From the NCBI RefSeq assembly GCF_000350105.1, contig NZ_CAIY01000082.1, forward strand, positions 1 through 55,995: a DNA stretch of 55,995 nt. The letters are read 5' to 3'. This stretch comes from Richelia intracellularis HH01. Lineage in GTDB: Bacteria; Cyanobacteriota; Cyanobacteriia; Cyanobacteriales; Nostocaceae. Under the pieces are notes generated by a model, which saw only the letters and a program-made list of their open reading frames with translations, was not told where the DNA came from and did no database searches. The position numbers and the translations under genes are program-made. This document shows, piece by piece, positions 40,910 through 50,937 of this stretch. The number at the start of each line of letters is the position of its first letter. The stretch's first letter is position 1.

Positions 40910-41221
40910 ATGCTACACCGCAAGATTTATCAACTGTGTTGTGATGGGCGGGATGTATGTATTTTCTTGCGGGACCAGCAACGCTGGATAGAACGCGCCC
41001 GCATCATCGACATCGAAGGTGACCTAGTCACCTTACGTTATGAAACTGAGGAAGAAGATGAAATCTGTTCTTGGGAAGAAATGATTAGGCTAGAAAGTGT
41101 TGGTGCTGTCACTCAAAAACTAGCTTCGGTCCCACGAGGTAATGTAGATCCACCTTTAACAGAAGATTGCCCAGAATCTGAACGCATTTGGAACCATTAC
41201 AATGATACAAACCCAGAATAA
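40910..41221 (+). CDS. Conserved cyanobacterial protein (DUF6679-like)
   Basis: 103 residues. The sequence (LHRKIYQLCCDGRDVCIFLR, RWIERARIIDIEGDLVTLRY and EEDEICSWEEMIRLESVGAV) closely matches a short protein found across cyanobacteria, which I recall as family DUF6679; the name is from memory. It appears to be a small beta-rich, Sm- or SH3-barrel-like domain with an acidic tail. There is no membrane segment. The function is unknown. An AGGCAG motif lies about 10 bases before the ATG. Another frame (40755-40991) overlaps its start and is rejected as a shadow. Strong conservation in an eroding genome suggests an essential or photosynthesis-related role. Confidence 0.85.
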   Translation: MLHRKIYQLCCDGRDVCIFLRDQQRWIERARIIDIEGDLVTLRYETEEEDEICSWEEMIRLESVGAVTQKLASVPRGNVDPPLTEDCPESERIWNHYNDTNPE

Positions 41222-41329
41222 AACCAGTTAGACTATTGATTATATTAGGTACATTGCCTGTAACATCTTCGTATCTGTAGGAGGACAACGTGAAGATAAT
41301 ATAGGCACCAACTACCTTGCTAATTATGT

Positions 41330-41358
41330 CCCCCTCATTACTAGCTGCTTAGAGGGGG
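41330..41358 (+). terminator. GC-rich hairpin after the DUF6679-like gene
   Basis: ccccctc (41330-41336) pairs with gaggggg (41352-41358) around a 15-base loop, about 110 bases after the gene. No T-tract follows, so it is only a candidate terminator. Confidence 0.45.
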
Positions 41359-41425
41359 CGCATTCAACTGGTAAGTTTTCCTATTCATGTGTATCCAGGG
41401 TTTAACTTGAAAATTGTATAATCCC

Positions 41426-41465
41426 TTTAACTTATACTAAATCAGTTTAACTTATACTAAATCAG
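41426..41465. repeat. Exact 20-bp tandem duplication
   Basis: tttaacttatactaaatcag occurs twice back to back (41426-41445, 41446-41465) in non-coding DNA. Confidence 0.95.
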
Positions 41466-42821
41466 CATATCAGATTTCTTTGCTACTCTATTTATTTAAG
41501 TATTCACAAGTTTTCTTACCTTTTACAGATAACAAGAGCATATCTAATATTTTTAGATTACAACAGGCCTAAAATTAATTTAATATTAAATGCCACCAAA
41601 TCTATTCATTACTAGTCCTAACCATTTTATATTTGCTAAGGCTACCTGGAAATTCCAAGTACTTTTTATCTCCCATCAGAATAATTTAATTTTTATTTCT
41701 CTACGTTTTGATATGTTAAATGGGACATTAGAATTCATCAGTAATAACTAAATTAACTACATTAAAATACCCAATAGGTTTAATCTTTAATTTAATTTAT
41801 AGTAATGTTATCACTGATCTAAATTACATCTTGTAATCCACAAATCTATTAGCGGGTTTGAGTGCAATTGATATCAAATATAAGTGCTAGTCAATAATGT
41901 ATTCTACAATATTTTCAATGGCATAAGATATAAGAGCATTTATAGATACTGAAGATTGGGTAGTTTAGCTTTGTGTGGCACTGCAAAATAAGGCTAGAGC
42001 AAAATGCAATTCAACCTGTTTGTTTTATAGGTTTTGCTAATAAAGTTTTAGAAGATTTTTAATATTCGGTCCATTTATTATTAGATAGGAAAAAATTTTA
42101 ATTGAGCAAGTTAATATAAGAACCTGATATGGATAGTATTGAGCATTAAATTGCATCATAAAATATGATGGTGAAGAAACTATTTACAAATCTTAAAAAA
42201 CTATTTTATATGCAAAAAAAGGCTAATCATATATAAAGTCAACATAGAAATAAAATTTCAGACTGAGTATATTTACAACTATATAATTAATGTAGAATAA
42301 CTAATTAATTTTTCAAAAATCAGTATCAGTATGAAACTTATATATTCTATGACTAATAAAAACCCTCATCTGCCCTGAATCATTATTTCTTATCTAGAGT
42401 AATTGCAGAGCCTACTATTTTTTTTAATACGACAGAAACATTTGTAATGTATTTACATACTGTTAAAATATTAGATATTCTTGCTATATGTCATATAAAT
42501 ATAAAATAAATTTTGCCATCATTAATAATTAGGAATCATAAGCTAAAAAATATAGACTCTATTTTTTATAAATATTCCACATACCAAAAAATGAATGTAT
42601 TTATGGATAATTTTAATAAGTTTCACTTATAAAATGAATCACCAGAATTATTATGTAAGAATAAAAGACTAACTAATTAGACTCAAAGTGAGTTCAAATA
42701 AATACATTGGCCAACTCTCATTAGTAATGATCCTAGATCAGGATAAAAAAGAAGGAAAGTATTCGGTAAGAATCATAATGTATAAACGAACTCACTTGAA
42801 TCTTTTCACTAACTCGCTTAA

Positions 42822-44726
42822 TTAGCTACTTCCAGCTAATTGTTTTATTGGTAATTTAGTATGTGCTGCAACAATGTTACGGAATTGTTCTCCCTCGATG
42901 GTTTCTTGCTCTACTAGTATTTCCACCAATTTGTCAACTAGTATTCGATTATGACGAATAATATTACGGGCTTCCTGATAACAAGAAATAGCTATTTCCC
43001 TTACTTTATTGTCTACTTTTAATGCCATTTCATTTGAGCATTCCGAGCAGTTATTCCAATCTCTGCCCAGAAAAATATCATTGTTTTGACTTTCTAATGC
43101 TAACAATCCCAAATCAGACATTCCGTACATAGTTACCATTTTTCGAGCTAGAGTTGTAACTGTTTTCAAATCACTACTAGCTCCTCCAGTAGTTTCCGCC
43201 TCTCCAAATACTTCTGTTTCAGCAGCTTTTCCCCCTAGTATCATGGTAATATTACTCTTAAGCCAGGCACAAGTATAAAGTCCACTATCAATAATTTCTT
43301 CATTAGGAATTAATTGAGAAAAACCACCAAGCCCTCCAGAACGAGGAATAATTGTCACTTTATTCAGAGGATCTGAATGCTCTAATAGTGTTGCTAATAG
43401 AGCATGTCCAATCTCATGGTAGGCAATAAGTCGCTTTTTTCGGCCATCTAAAAGGGGATTGAGAGTTAACCCAATAGTAAGGCGGTCAATTGCATCATCT
43501 ATTTCTGTCTGGGTAATTGCCTCTTTTCTTCTCCGGGCCGTAAGAATTGCAGCTTCATTTAGAAGATTTGCCAGGTCTGCACCAGTAAAGCCTGGAGTGC
43601 GACGAGCGACAATTGTCAGTGAAGCTAATGGGTCAATTTTTTTACCCCGGGAGTGTACTTTAAGGATGGCTAGTCTTCCTTTACGATCAGGCGCATCCAC
43701 AAACACCTGCCTATCAAATCTACCAGGGCGCAATAAGGCAGAATCTAGTACATCAGGACGGTTAGTGGCGGCAATGATAATAATACCTGTGTTTCCCTCA
43801 AAGCCATCCATTTCTGTCAATAACTGGTTGAGGGTCTGCTCCCGTTCATCGTTACCACCACCAATTCCGGCACCCCGTTGTCTACCAACTGCATCAATTT
43901 CATCAATAAAGATGATACAAGGAGAGTTTTCTTTAGCCTTCTTAAATAAGTCTCTTACCCTAGAAGCACCTACACCAACAAACATTTCCACAAATTCTGA
44001 CCCGGAAATACTGAGAAATGGTACTCCCGCTTCCCCCGCAATTGCCTTTGCTAGCAAAGTTTTACCAGTACCAGGGGGTCCAACTAACAAAACACCTTTG
44101 GGAATTTTTGCACCTATCGCTGTAAACTTCTCAGGTTGTTTAAGAAAAGTTATAACTTCCTGAAGTTCTTCTTTAGCTTCCTCAATTCCTGCAACATCAT
44201 TAAACATCACACCAGTTTTTGCTTCCATTTGAAACCGAGCCTTGGATTTGCCAAAATTCATTGCTTGACTAGGAGTATTACTGGTTCGACGCAAGAATAA
44301 TAAAATTAAGGTTAAGAATAAAAAAATCCACATAAGAGGAATCAGCAATTCCACTACAGATTTACTGCTAGTAGAGGAAACTTCTGCAAAATCAACTTTA
44401 CTCTTTTTAAGTTTATTTATTAATTCTGTATTACGATTGAGCAACTTGACTTTGATGTAAGCTGTATTTTTCTCTTGGTTGTTTAACTTGACTCTAGCCA
44501 CTTGTTCAGTTGTATCAATTTCCAGACTCTTAACTTCTTTGTTATCTATTTTTTGTAGTAAGTCGCCATAACTAAGGTAATTGGCTTTTGCTTTTCGTGC
44601 TAAGGCCGGAGTATTTGTTACTACCCCTTGTAAAACTATCAAACTTGCTACTAGCAGACGTGCTAAAGCAAAATGCCGAGTAGTGGTGCTTTTTCTCATG
44701 GATGCTTTTGTTTCCAAATAAATCAT
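42822..44726 (-). CDS. ftsH: ATP-dependent zinc metalloprotease FtsH
   Basis: 634 residues. A membrane-anchored AAA+ protease that, in cyanobacteria, degrades damaged photosystem II D1 and other membrane proteins as a hexamer. Layout: a signal-anchor-like hydrophobic segment (about 18-38), a lumenal/periplasmic domain (40-122), a second transmembrane helix (about 126-145), the AAA+ module with Walker A GPPGTGKT (216-223), Walker B IIFIDE (271-276) and the SRH arginines in [19 protein letters not shown]. The peptidase domain has zinc motif HEIGH (437-441). The third zinc ligand is probably the Asp in [13 protein letters not shown] replaces the commoner HEAGH/HEVGH, a conservative change. Start: AGGAAAG about 9 bases before the ATG at 44726 favours it over the ATG at residue 10. 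Cyanobacteria usually have four FtsH; which one this is was not settled. Confidence 0.96.
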   Translation of the reverse strand: MIYLETKASMRKSTTTRHFALARLLVASLIVLQGVVTNTPALARKAKANYLSYGDLLQKIDNKEVKSLEIDTTEQVARVKLNNQEKNTAYIKVKLLNRNTELINKLKKSKVDFAEVSSTSSKSVVELLIPLMWIFLFLTLILLFLRRTSNTPSQAMNFGKSKARFQMEAKTGVMFNDVAGIEEAKEELQEVITFLKQPEKFTAIGAKIPKGVLLVGPPGTGKTLLAKAIAGEAGVPFLSISGSEFVEMFVGVGASRVRDLFKKAKENSPCIIFIDEIDAVGRQRGAGIGGGNDEREQTLNQLLTEMDGFEGNTGIIIIAATNRPDVLDSALLRPGRFDRQVFVDAPDRKGRLAILKVHSRGKKIDPLASLTIVARRTPGFTGADLANLLNEAAILTARRRKEAITQTEIDDAIDRLTIGLTLNPLLDGRKKRLIAYHEIGHALLATLLEHSDPLNKVTIIPRSGGLGGFSQLIPNEEIIDSGLYTCAWLKSNITMILGGKAAETEVFGEAETTGGASSDLKTVTTLARKMVTMYGMSDLGLLALESQNNDIFLGRDWNNCSECSNEMALKVDNKVREIAISCYQEARNIIRHNRILVDKLVEILVEQETIEGEQFRNIVAAHTKLPIKQLAGSS

Positions 44727-45651
44727 AATAACTTTCCTTTATCTATTGCCATATGCAAATTACAAGTTTTTATAGCTGTTGTTTCACAATATTTACACTA
44801 ATAGCCTTTAATAAGCTTCCTTTAATTTAGCTTAGCTTCCGCAAACTAAATATTCCCAACTTTCTAGTTGTCCTGAAAGCTTAAATTACTCCAAAGAAAT
44901 TTGATTTGGCAAACCTAGGACATAACAAATATTGACTTTTCTAACCTTGAGCATTTGCCAGACTTTACTTACAATTATATTCCTTTACCCTAATCTATAA
45001 TTGCCGTTTGGCAAGTAGATTTCGAAGAAGATAGATTTTGATGATCATTGTTAGAATTAAGTGCAGTAATTTTATTACTATATTGACCAGGCTTTAAATC
45101 TAGCAGTTCAAAGAGTAGTATTCTTAAATACGAATATAGAAAGTTGAAATTTAATTCAGATATAATTATTATTTTTTCATATAGTGAATATTATAAGTAA
45201 TTACCTAGATATGATAAGAATGAAGGATAAAGTTTCAGTATCTACGAACCAACTTCAGATATGCCAACATATCATGAGATTTTAGTTACACAATAATTAT
45301 TTGAATTTAATAATTATTGAACATTTATTAAGAGGAATTTACTAAATTAATTGGCATCCTAGGATCATAAGTCAATAGTAGCTTATTAGGAATAATCGAG
45401 GCTAATGATCTGTTATATTTACATATTTTGTTATCAGAAAATACTTACATTTTTGAGATTAGAGGACCTTTAGTGCTGGAAGCTAACACGCAGGAGATAA
45501 TTTATTAGACATTTGAATAAACTATCTAGGACTTTATTAAAAAAGATTCTTAAACTATAATAGGAGAATTAAGAATCCATGAAGTTAAGTCATGAACTAG
45601 ACTGATTTATATCAGAAAATAACTAACTTAATTAATTTTTGATTACTGTTA
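44727..45651. other. Divergent intergenic region
   Basis: About 925 bases between ftsH and the hydroxylase-like gene. A 9-bp inverted repeat (gattcttaa 45545-45553, ttaagaatc 45569-45577) lies about 75 bases before the latter. No gene was recognised. Confidence 0.5.
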
Positions 45652-46170
45652 TTGAAGAATAATGTGATGACTCTCTTACTAATAACCGTTAGAATAGTAT
45701 TTTATTTTGTAGTTGCTTTTATTCTTGCCAGTTTGGTAGAGTACTGGATGCATCGACTAATGCATATTTCTCATAGAATTGGCAAAAGACACCGGGAGCA
45801 CCATCGTCGGAACGAAGCACAAGGAGTGATTTGGGAGTTTATTGACTATATTAAAGGTGGTGCATTTGCTATGTTCTTGATGTTTTTCAATACTTGGGAT
45901 TCTGGGATTGGTTGGTTAATGGGTTCCCTCTGTTATGCAGCTTTTGCTGCCTATTCTCACCAACTACAACATGAAAATCCAACTAAATGTTTTTGGATGA
46001 AAATCCCAGTTCATTACGTACATCATAAATATGGCATGTGGGAACATAATTTTGGCTTAGCTCTAGATTGCTGGGATCATATATTTGGCACTTATAAAGA
46101 AGTAGAATGGCTAACCGAAAAAGAAACTGAACAATATGAAAAAGGCCACTTGCAACTAAAATGGTGGTGA
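45652..46170 (+). CDS. Fatty-acid hydroxylase/sterol desaturase superfamily protein
   Basis: 172 residues (167 if translation starts at the ATG 45667 rather than the TTG 45652; no good ribosome-binding site decides). A membrane di-iron oxygenase type: histidine boxes HRLMH, HREHH, HQLQH and HYVHHKYG (about residues 34-130) provide the clustered His ligands. Hydrophobic helices lie at about 8-30 and 66-95. Members hydroxylate or desaturate lipids, sterols or carotenoids. The short length resembles the beta-carotene hydroxylase branch, but the substrate cannot be assigned from sequence. The HNFGLALDCWDHIFGTYKEV C-terminus is typical of the superfamily. The gene stands alone. Confidence 0.88.
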   Translation: MKNNVMTLLLITVRIVFYFVVAFILASLVEYWMHRLMHISHRIGKRHREHHRRNEAQGVIWEFIDYIKGGAFAMFLMFFNTWDSGIGWLMGSLCYAAFAAYSHQLQHENPTKCFWMKIPVHYVHHKYGMWEHNFGLALDCWDHIFGTYKEVEWLTEKETEQYEKGHLQLKWW

Positions 46171-47824
46171 GAACAGACAAAATTTAGTATATTCATCAAG
46201 GAGAGATGTACTAGTTTTGTCTTGCAAAGCATAGGATTTCATAATAATGGGGTGTAAGTTGTACCTGTGGTTATAAGTAATTCTTAATACTAATAAATAG
46301 AATATAAAACACGAGTAAATAGTGTGAGAAATAACTACATAAAATTAAAAAGCTCTTAAAGCTATATTAGCAATGTTAATTTATTAATTCTGTTGTATTT
46401 GCATTAATATACTGCGGGAAAGGAAAACAAAGCTTGATTAGGAGATATACTAAGGAGGTTTTGATAGGATACGTTGTAATTAATACATTTATAAATTTCT
46501 TCTAAATATAAGAATTTGGAAAAATAGCCTGCACAGCTAACAACAGCTATTCACCCTTAAAAATAATTATAAAACCCCCTAAAAGCAACTATTTTAATAT
46601 TCATAGATATCCATAATTTTGCAATTGCCTTATTAGATAAGAAATTCCAACATGCCACTACGCATTAGTTAAATACCAAAATAAGAAGGGTTATGTATGT
46701 ATAATAGCTTTAACCAATTTTCTTGTGATTGCTAAATGTAATCTTATAATCTATCAAACTATTTCTAGTCTGTGTTCACTCAAGAACGAATATACTTGCC
46801 AGTCTTCCCTAATTAAAGAAATTGATGAAAGTTCATGATTTTAATAATAAGGAGAACAGGTTAACTTTATAAATCTGATCAAGACAAACCTTCGAAATAA
46901 CGACTCCCTCAAATACTCTCAAGATATTTAATTGTCTTTGCATAAAATAGATAAGTACCAAAGTTGAAAGTCTACTTTGAGTTCAATTTCCCGTTTATCT
47001 GCAAGCTAATAAGTTAGGAGGCGAAATTGATAGGCTCTCTATTCCTTGGAAAATAAAACCAAAGATATCGGTATTTTTATCAACTTACCACTACCATATT
47101 TTATGATAAAAAATCTTAAGATGTTATTACATCAAGAGCGCAAAGAATAAGAGCAGAGAGTAAAACTAACCATACGAACAAGCCAAAAGCTCATAGCATA
47201 ATTATAGCGTCAATTATTTTATAGTAGTCAAATGAGAAATTTTGCTCCAACTGAATAATATCTGCTGATACTTTAGAGATTTAAATATCATATCAACATG
47301 GTTGATAGCAATAAGTCTATATTGTATAGACATCAACTATATTATGTAATTAAATTTTTGGCTAACCTATCAAGTTTACAGTTAACCCTCCTATAAAAAT
47401 CCTTTGTTCAACTTCTCGGATTAAGAAAATTCTTACTTAATAACCAATTTTTTGATTTAATATAAATTAACATCCTTACTCTTTCTTCTAAAATCTATGA
47501 CTTACGATAGAGTTTAAAGTTGACTAAAGAATCAACCAGTAGCAAAGTTATATTTCAACATTGTTGAAATATAACTTTGCTACTGGTTGATATTACAAAT
47601 ATATATAATACATTAACGCAATTTTTCCTGTTTTTGATTTAATAGATATAGACAATGAGAATATCTTGTTTCACCTTGACATGGAAAATACACCTGAACC
47701 ATCTCTATCATTAAGTAAGGTGAAATCTGTCTTGCATAAATTTTCGTCAACTGGTCCTGTATAAAGAACTGCTAATCATAGTTTAAGGCTAGTAGTAAAA
47801 TAAAGTACGGAAAAGCTGTAAGTA
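46171..47824. other. 1.65-kb non-coding stretch with a 61-bp hairpin
   Basis: No gene is seen. A 30-bp-arm inverted repeat occupies 47531-47591. Around 46995-47105 a plus-strand stretch reads LQANKLGGEIDRLSIPWKIK and may be a gene relic of unknown identity. A 27-codon frame at 47682-47765 is too short to call. Confidence 0.5.
47531..47591. repeat. Exceptional inverted repeat, 30-bp perfect arms
   Basis: The 30 bases 47531-47560 (starting atcaaccagtagcaaag) are exactly complementary to 47562-47591, with one base between. It is the longest perfect hairpin in the window, about 235 bases upstream of the YaaW-like gene. No T-tract follows. It does not look like a simple terminator. Confidence 0.95.
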
Positions 47825-48682
47825 ATGGAGGAATATCAATTGGATGAACTAAGGGTAGTTTTGGAACTAGCAACAAAAGAAGAGTTACAGAACTTAACGA
47901 CTATTCTTTTTAGTCGCAAGTTTAATCCTATCGATTATATAAAAACACCAGAACCCATAGAAGTTCAAAGCCAAAGCCATCAAAATTGGCTTGATGCAAT
48001 TGACCAAAGGTTTCGCTTTTTAGCTGCTGATGGAATGACCGTATTACGGGGTCAAACTAATCATGTATCTTATAGACAAGCACTTATACAAGTATGTAAA
48101 TATTTAAAAATCTCTTACTCTCATAACCTGGAAACTGTTGATTTAGAAGCAGAAGTATTTTTATTTTTGATAGGAAAAGTTTGGAGAAAATTACCTTGCA
48201 AAGAGCAACAAGAACTAAATACAAGACTACAATTTCAATTAGCAAATTTGGATTTAAGGGAATCCTTACCCCTGTCTTGGCAACAAGATCCTCTAGGAAT
48301 AATTTTTAAAGGTGGCAGTGCTTTAGCTATAACCTCTCTATTACAACCATTTATTTTACAAAAAATAGCACACCAATTTGCAGTGAATCTTGCAACCTAT
48401 GAGGTCGCAAGATTCACTGCAATTCAAGGCGGAAGAATTGCAAAAAGACAGTTTCAAGGCTATATCAGTTTACAAATGGCCAAGCGGGGGATGGCAATAA
48501 ATGCAGCTCGTTATGGAGCAGCAAGAAGTATTTTTGCCCTTGTTGGTCCTATTATGTGGACTTGGTTTTTTGCCGACTTGGGGTGGAGATCAATCGCAAC
48601 CAATTATAGTCGTATCATACCCACAATATTTACTTTGGCTCAAATCCGCCTTACCCATATTGAATCCTGGGAAGTTGCCTAA
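47825..48682 (+). CDS. YaaW-like family protein
   Basis: 285 residues. The middle (NWLDAIDQRFRFLAADGMTV, followed by RGQTNHVSYRQALIQVCKYL and the acidic VDLEAEVFLFLIGKVWRKLP) follows the pattern of E. coli YaaW and its relatives (UPF0174/DUF3944). In those a similar NW..IA.EL..FGGDS....RG.G..YR segment precedes a helical region. The C-terminal 120 residues are hydrophobic and glycine/alanine rich, with probable membrane-associated helices (about 160-180 and 232-250). The family's function is not firmly established; some databases call it ubiquinol-cytochrome c chaperone-like. The ATG at 47825 is preceded by a purine-rich but not canonical site. The assignment is from motif memory. Confidence 0.7.
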   Translation: MEEYQLDELRVVLELATKEELQNLTTILFSRKFNPIDYIKTPEPIEVQSQSHQNWLDAIDQRFRFLAADGMTVLRGQTNHVSYRQALIQVCKYLKISYSHNLETVDLEAEVFLFLIGKVWRKLPCKEQQELNTRLQFQLANLDLRESLPLSWQQDPLGIIFKGGSALAITSLLQPFILQKIAHQFAVNLATYEVARFTAIQGGRIAKRQFQGYISLQMAKRGMAINAARYGAARSIFALVGPIMWTWFFADLGWRSIATNYSRIIPTIFTLAQIRLTHIESWEVA

Positions 48683-48914
48683 ATAAACTACTGACAGGTC
48701 AGCCTCTAAAAACTGATTAATAAAGTATGTAAAGATGGGGAGAGAAGATAAACGGCCTTATCAAATTCCCCTCGGCCTGATGATGCTAACATTCAACTGG
48801 TATTATTTGACAGTAGTATAGATTCATATTGCCTTTAATAATACATAATAGTAACGTTGATTTTTGCATGGCAACATAACTATTAGTCAATTATTTATAA
48901 TCCCTTGAATTGGG
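48683..48914. other. Spacer before the decayed ligase gene
   Basis: Short AT-rich spacer. The true 5-prime end of the decayed gene may lie within it. Confidence 0.4.
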
Positions 48915-49895
48915 AATTTGTAATGCTAGGCTTTTTATTTATTATCAGTATGGGTTTTGCTTTTAATAGTATAGAAGTATTGCTAGTTATATGTAATTTT
49001 TACCATGCTTTATTGCTTTTGCTGATTTTGGTAGTCTCATTTGAGAAGCATCCCAACTAAGATATATATCTTGGCTAGTAGTTATTTCCTCTACCTCTAT
49101 AGTTATCCTGGCTTGGGGATAATTATTCTGGAGTTGGACTAATATTACTCCAGTGGTAAAGTGTATTTGATCGGATAATAATATTAGAGAATTACCCCCT
49201 AGTAAAATGGCCTCTGTATTTATTCATACAAATACTTTAAGTAGTTATCTTATTATGGTGCTCACTTTGGGATTAGGTTTATAGTTGACAAACTATCAAA
49301 AGTTAAGAAACCTACTTTTTCTTCCGAATTCTGAATAATCTAAGATTAGAAGTTGTACTTAGTGAGCTTATGACTCTTAGTGCAAACATTATTGCCAATT
49401 TGCCCGACCTAATTCTAAATAATTCCTATAATACCTGTGCAATTGTTTTGATTATTAGTTTTATTTGTATTATCTAACAAGACTGCTAGATATTAGCAGT
49501 TGGAGTTTTTAGTATTGTAATAAGTATTGCTATGGTTGCACTTGCACCTCATAATATTTCTAATTTTTTTTACTCAAGTTGTACCTTCATTCTTTTGAGT
49601 GTGGTTATTATAACCACACTATACCCTACCACCACCGCTCACTACCTTTGATGTGAAAAACTCAATGGGATTCTTCTATATATCTAACATGGCAATAACC
49701 ACTTACAGGCTGGGGTTTACGTAACTTTATCAAAATAAAATGTATATTTGGGTAGGTCATCCCCATAATTTATTTTTAATGTTGTCTGCAGAAAATGGTC
49801 TACCCGCAACCTTTTTATTCTGTGGTTTATTTGCCACAATAGTGCTCACTAGCATTAGGCTTTTCCATATAAATTTCTTATCAGCAGTAAACTAA
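48915..49895 (+). pseudogene. Decayed O-antigen ligase/polymerase (Wzy-like) membrane protein
   Basis: Pieces in different frames align in order with cyanobacterial O-antigen-ligase-family proteins. First comes MLGFLFIISMGFAFNSIEV near 48921. Then FIHTNTLSSYLIMVLTLGLGL (in two quotes: FIHTNTLSSY and LIMVLTLGLGL) near 49220. ILAVGVFSIVISIAMVALAP follows near 49490. PLTGWGLRNF is next, near 49700. Finally VGHPHNLFLMLSAENGLPAT and FLFCGLFATIVLTSI run from about 49755, ending at the stop 49893-49895. The GWGLRNF and GHPHNLFLML motifs are the family signature before the last helices. At least four frameshifts and several stops break it, and the expected C-terminal hundred residues are missing. The intact family member would be a polytopic membrane protein that ligates or polymerises surface glycans. 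A hairpin (49598-49620) lies inside the wreck. Confidence 0.85.
49598..49620. repeat. Inverted repeat inside the pseudogene
   Basis: agtgtggttat (49598-49608) and ataaccacact (49610-49620) are exact reverse complements around one base. It lies within the decayed ligase gene. Confidence 0.85.
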
Positions 49896-50937
49896 ATCAC
49901 GCTTTTCATTTATATGATTTCACTAATTAGCTTACTACCATATTAATGTATTATATACAACCATATTGCACTTCCGAGTGAATATATTTTCGTAGATATT
50001 ATTGTCTAATATTAAAGGAATAAGTTCTAGATATCAAAATATTATCAGACCCTAAATATAAACATGATATAGAGAATTTGTTGCTAACATTGATAGCGGC
50101 AGAAATTTTATTTAATTCTCCTAGCCCAATATTAATTCAACTCTATTTAGAGGTCCATATAAGTTAATCAATAGTAATCAATGCGTTATTATGGTAGTAA
50201 TTGTAAGTCAAGATATAGATTTCAATATTAATTGAAAATATTAAATAATCTAGGCCGTTTATTAATTTTAGCGCTTTATTATTTGTACTATGGGTTTAAG
50301 TTACAGCAATTAACTTAAACTAGAATAGAATTCTAGAATTCAACAACTATTTAAATGGGTTTAGAATTATTAGTAATAAGACTTACCTGACAACAAAATA
50401 TACAGGGAGCGGTTTCGTTTAAGAAAATACTATATAGTGATTGATAAAATCTTGCCGTAGTAATTTCTACAAATTATTTGTAGAAATTACTACAATTCTA
50501 GGAAGTTGGTGAATCAAAAACTTTGTGTTGATGAAGAAATTTTCATGAATAGAGGATAATTTTTTTATTTCATGGTGGTCCGTAAGTAGTCTGAGAATTT
50601 GAATTACCAGTCAACATAATACGGAGGTTTTTACATCTTGCTATGACTTATCAATATATAGTGATTCTCTCAGTTTAATTTTAGTTATCTAGTAAATTTT
50701 CCAATTCTTTTTAACTCTCCTAACTATATTTAGATATAACTTGGATACTCTAAAATAAAGTCCTTATTGTAAGTTATTTTTTTAACTTGTTTTATCTTTA
50801 ACTTAATCTCCTCACCTGAAAGTCATTTGTATTTTTACCCTTAGAGCATGGCCAAAAATATCCCAACTATGGCAATCTGGGAAGTAGCAACTTTTGAAAG
50901 CTAGTATTTAGCCTACAACACATTTATTTAATAGATT
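49896..50937. other. Non-coding region upstream of ispG
   Basis: About 1 kb. It contains a 17-bp-arm hairpin at 50457-50493. The promoter of ispG must lie near its end, but no motif was assigned. Confidence 0.5.
50457..50493. repeat. Inverted repeat, 17-bp arms
   Basis: gtagtaatttctacaaa (50457-50473) and its exact reverse complement (50477-50493) flank three bases. It lies about 445 bases before ispG, with no T-tract. Confidence 0.9.

Larger units (their letters stand above)
41222..42821. other. 1.6-kb convergent intergenic region
   Basis: No gene was recognised. It contains a 7-bp GC-rich hairpin at 41330-41358 and an exact 20-bp tandem duplication at 41426-41465. The rest is AT-rich with stops in all frames. 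Confidence 0.5.

Noticed and set aside
40755..40991. 78-codon frame overlapping the start of the DUF6679-like gene
   Set aside because: The alternative frame at 40910 encodes a strongly conserved protein; this one is a shadow with no motif.
43459..44163. 234-codon frame opposite ftsH
   Set aside because: A long antisense shadow of a highly conserved AAA+ gene; no independent motif.
46995..47105. Plus-strand stretch reading LQANKLGGEIDRLSIPWKIK
   Set aside because: Protein-like but under 40 codons, no identification; may be a gene relic but cannot be supported.
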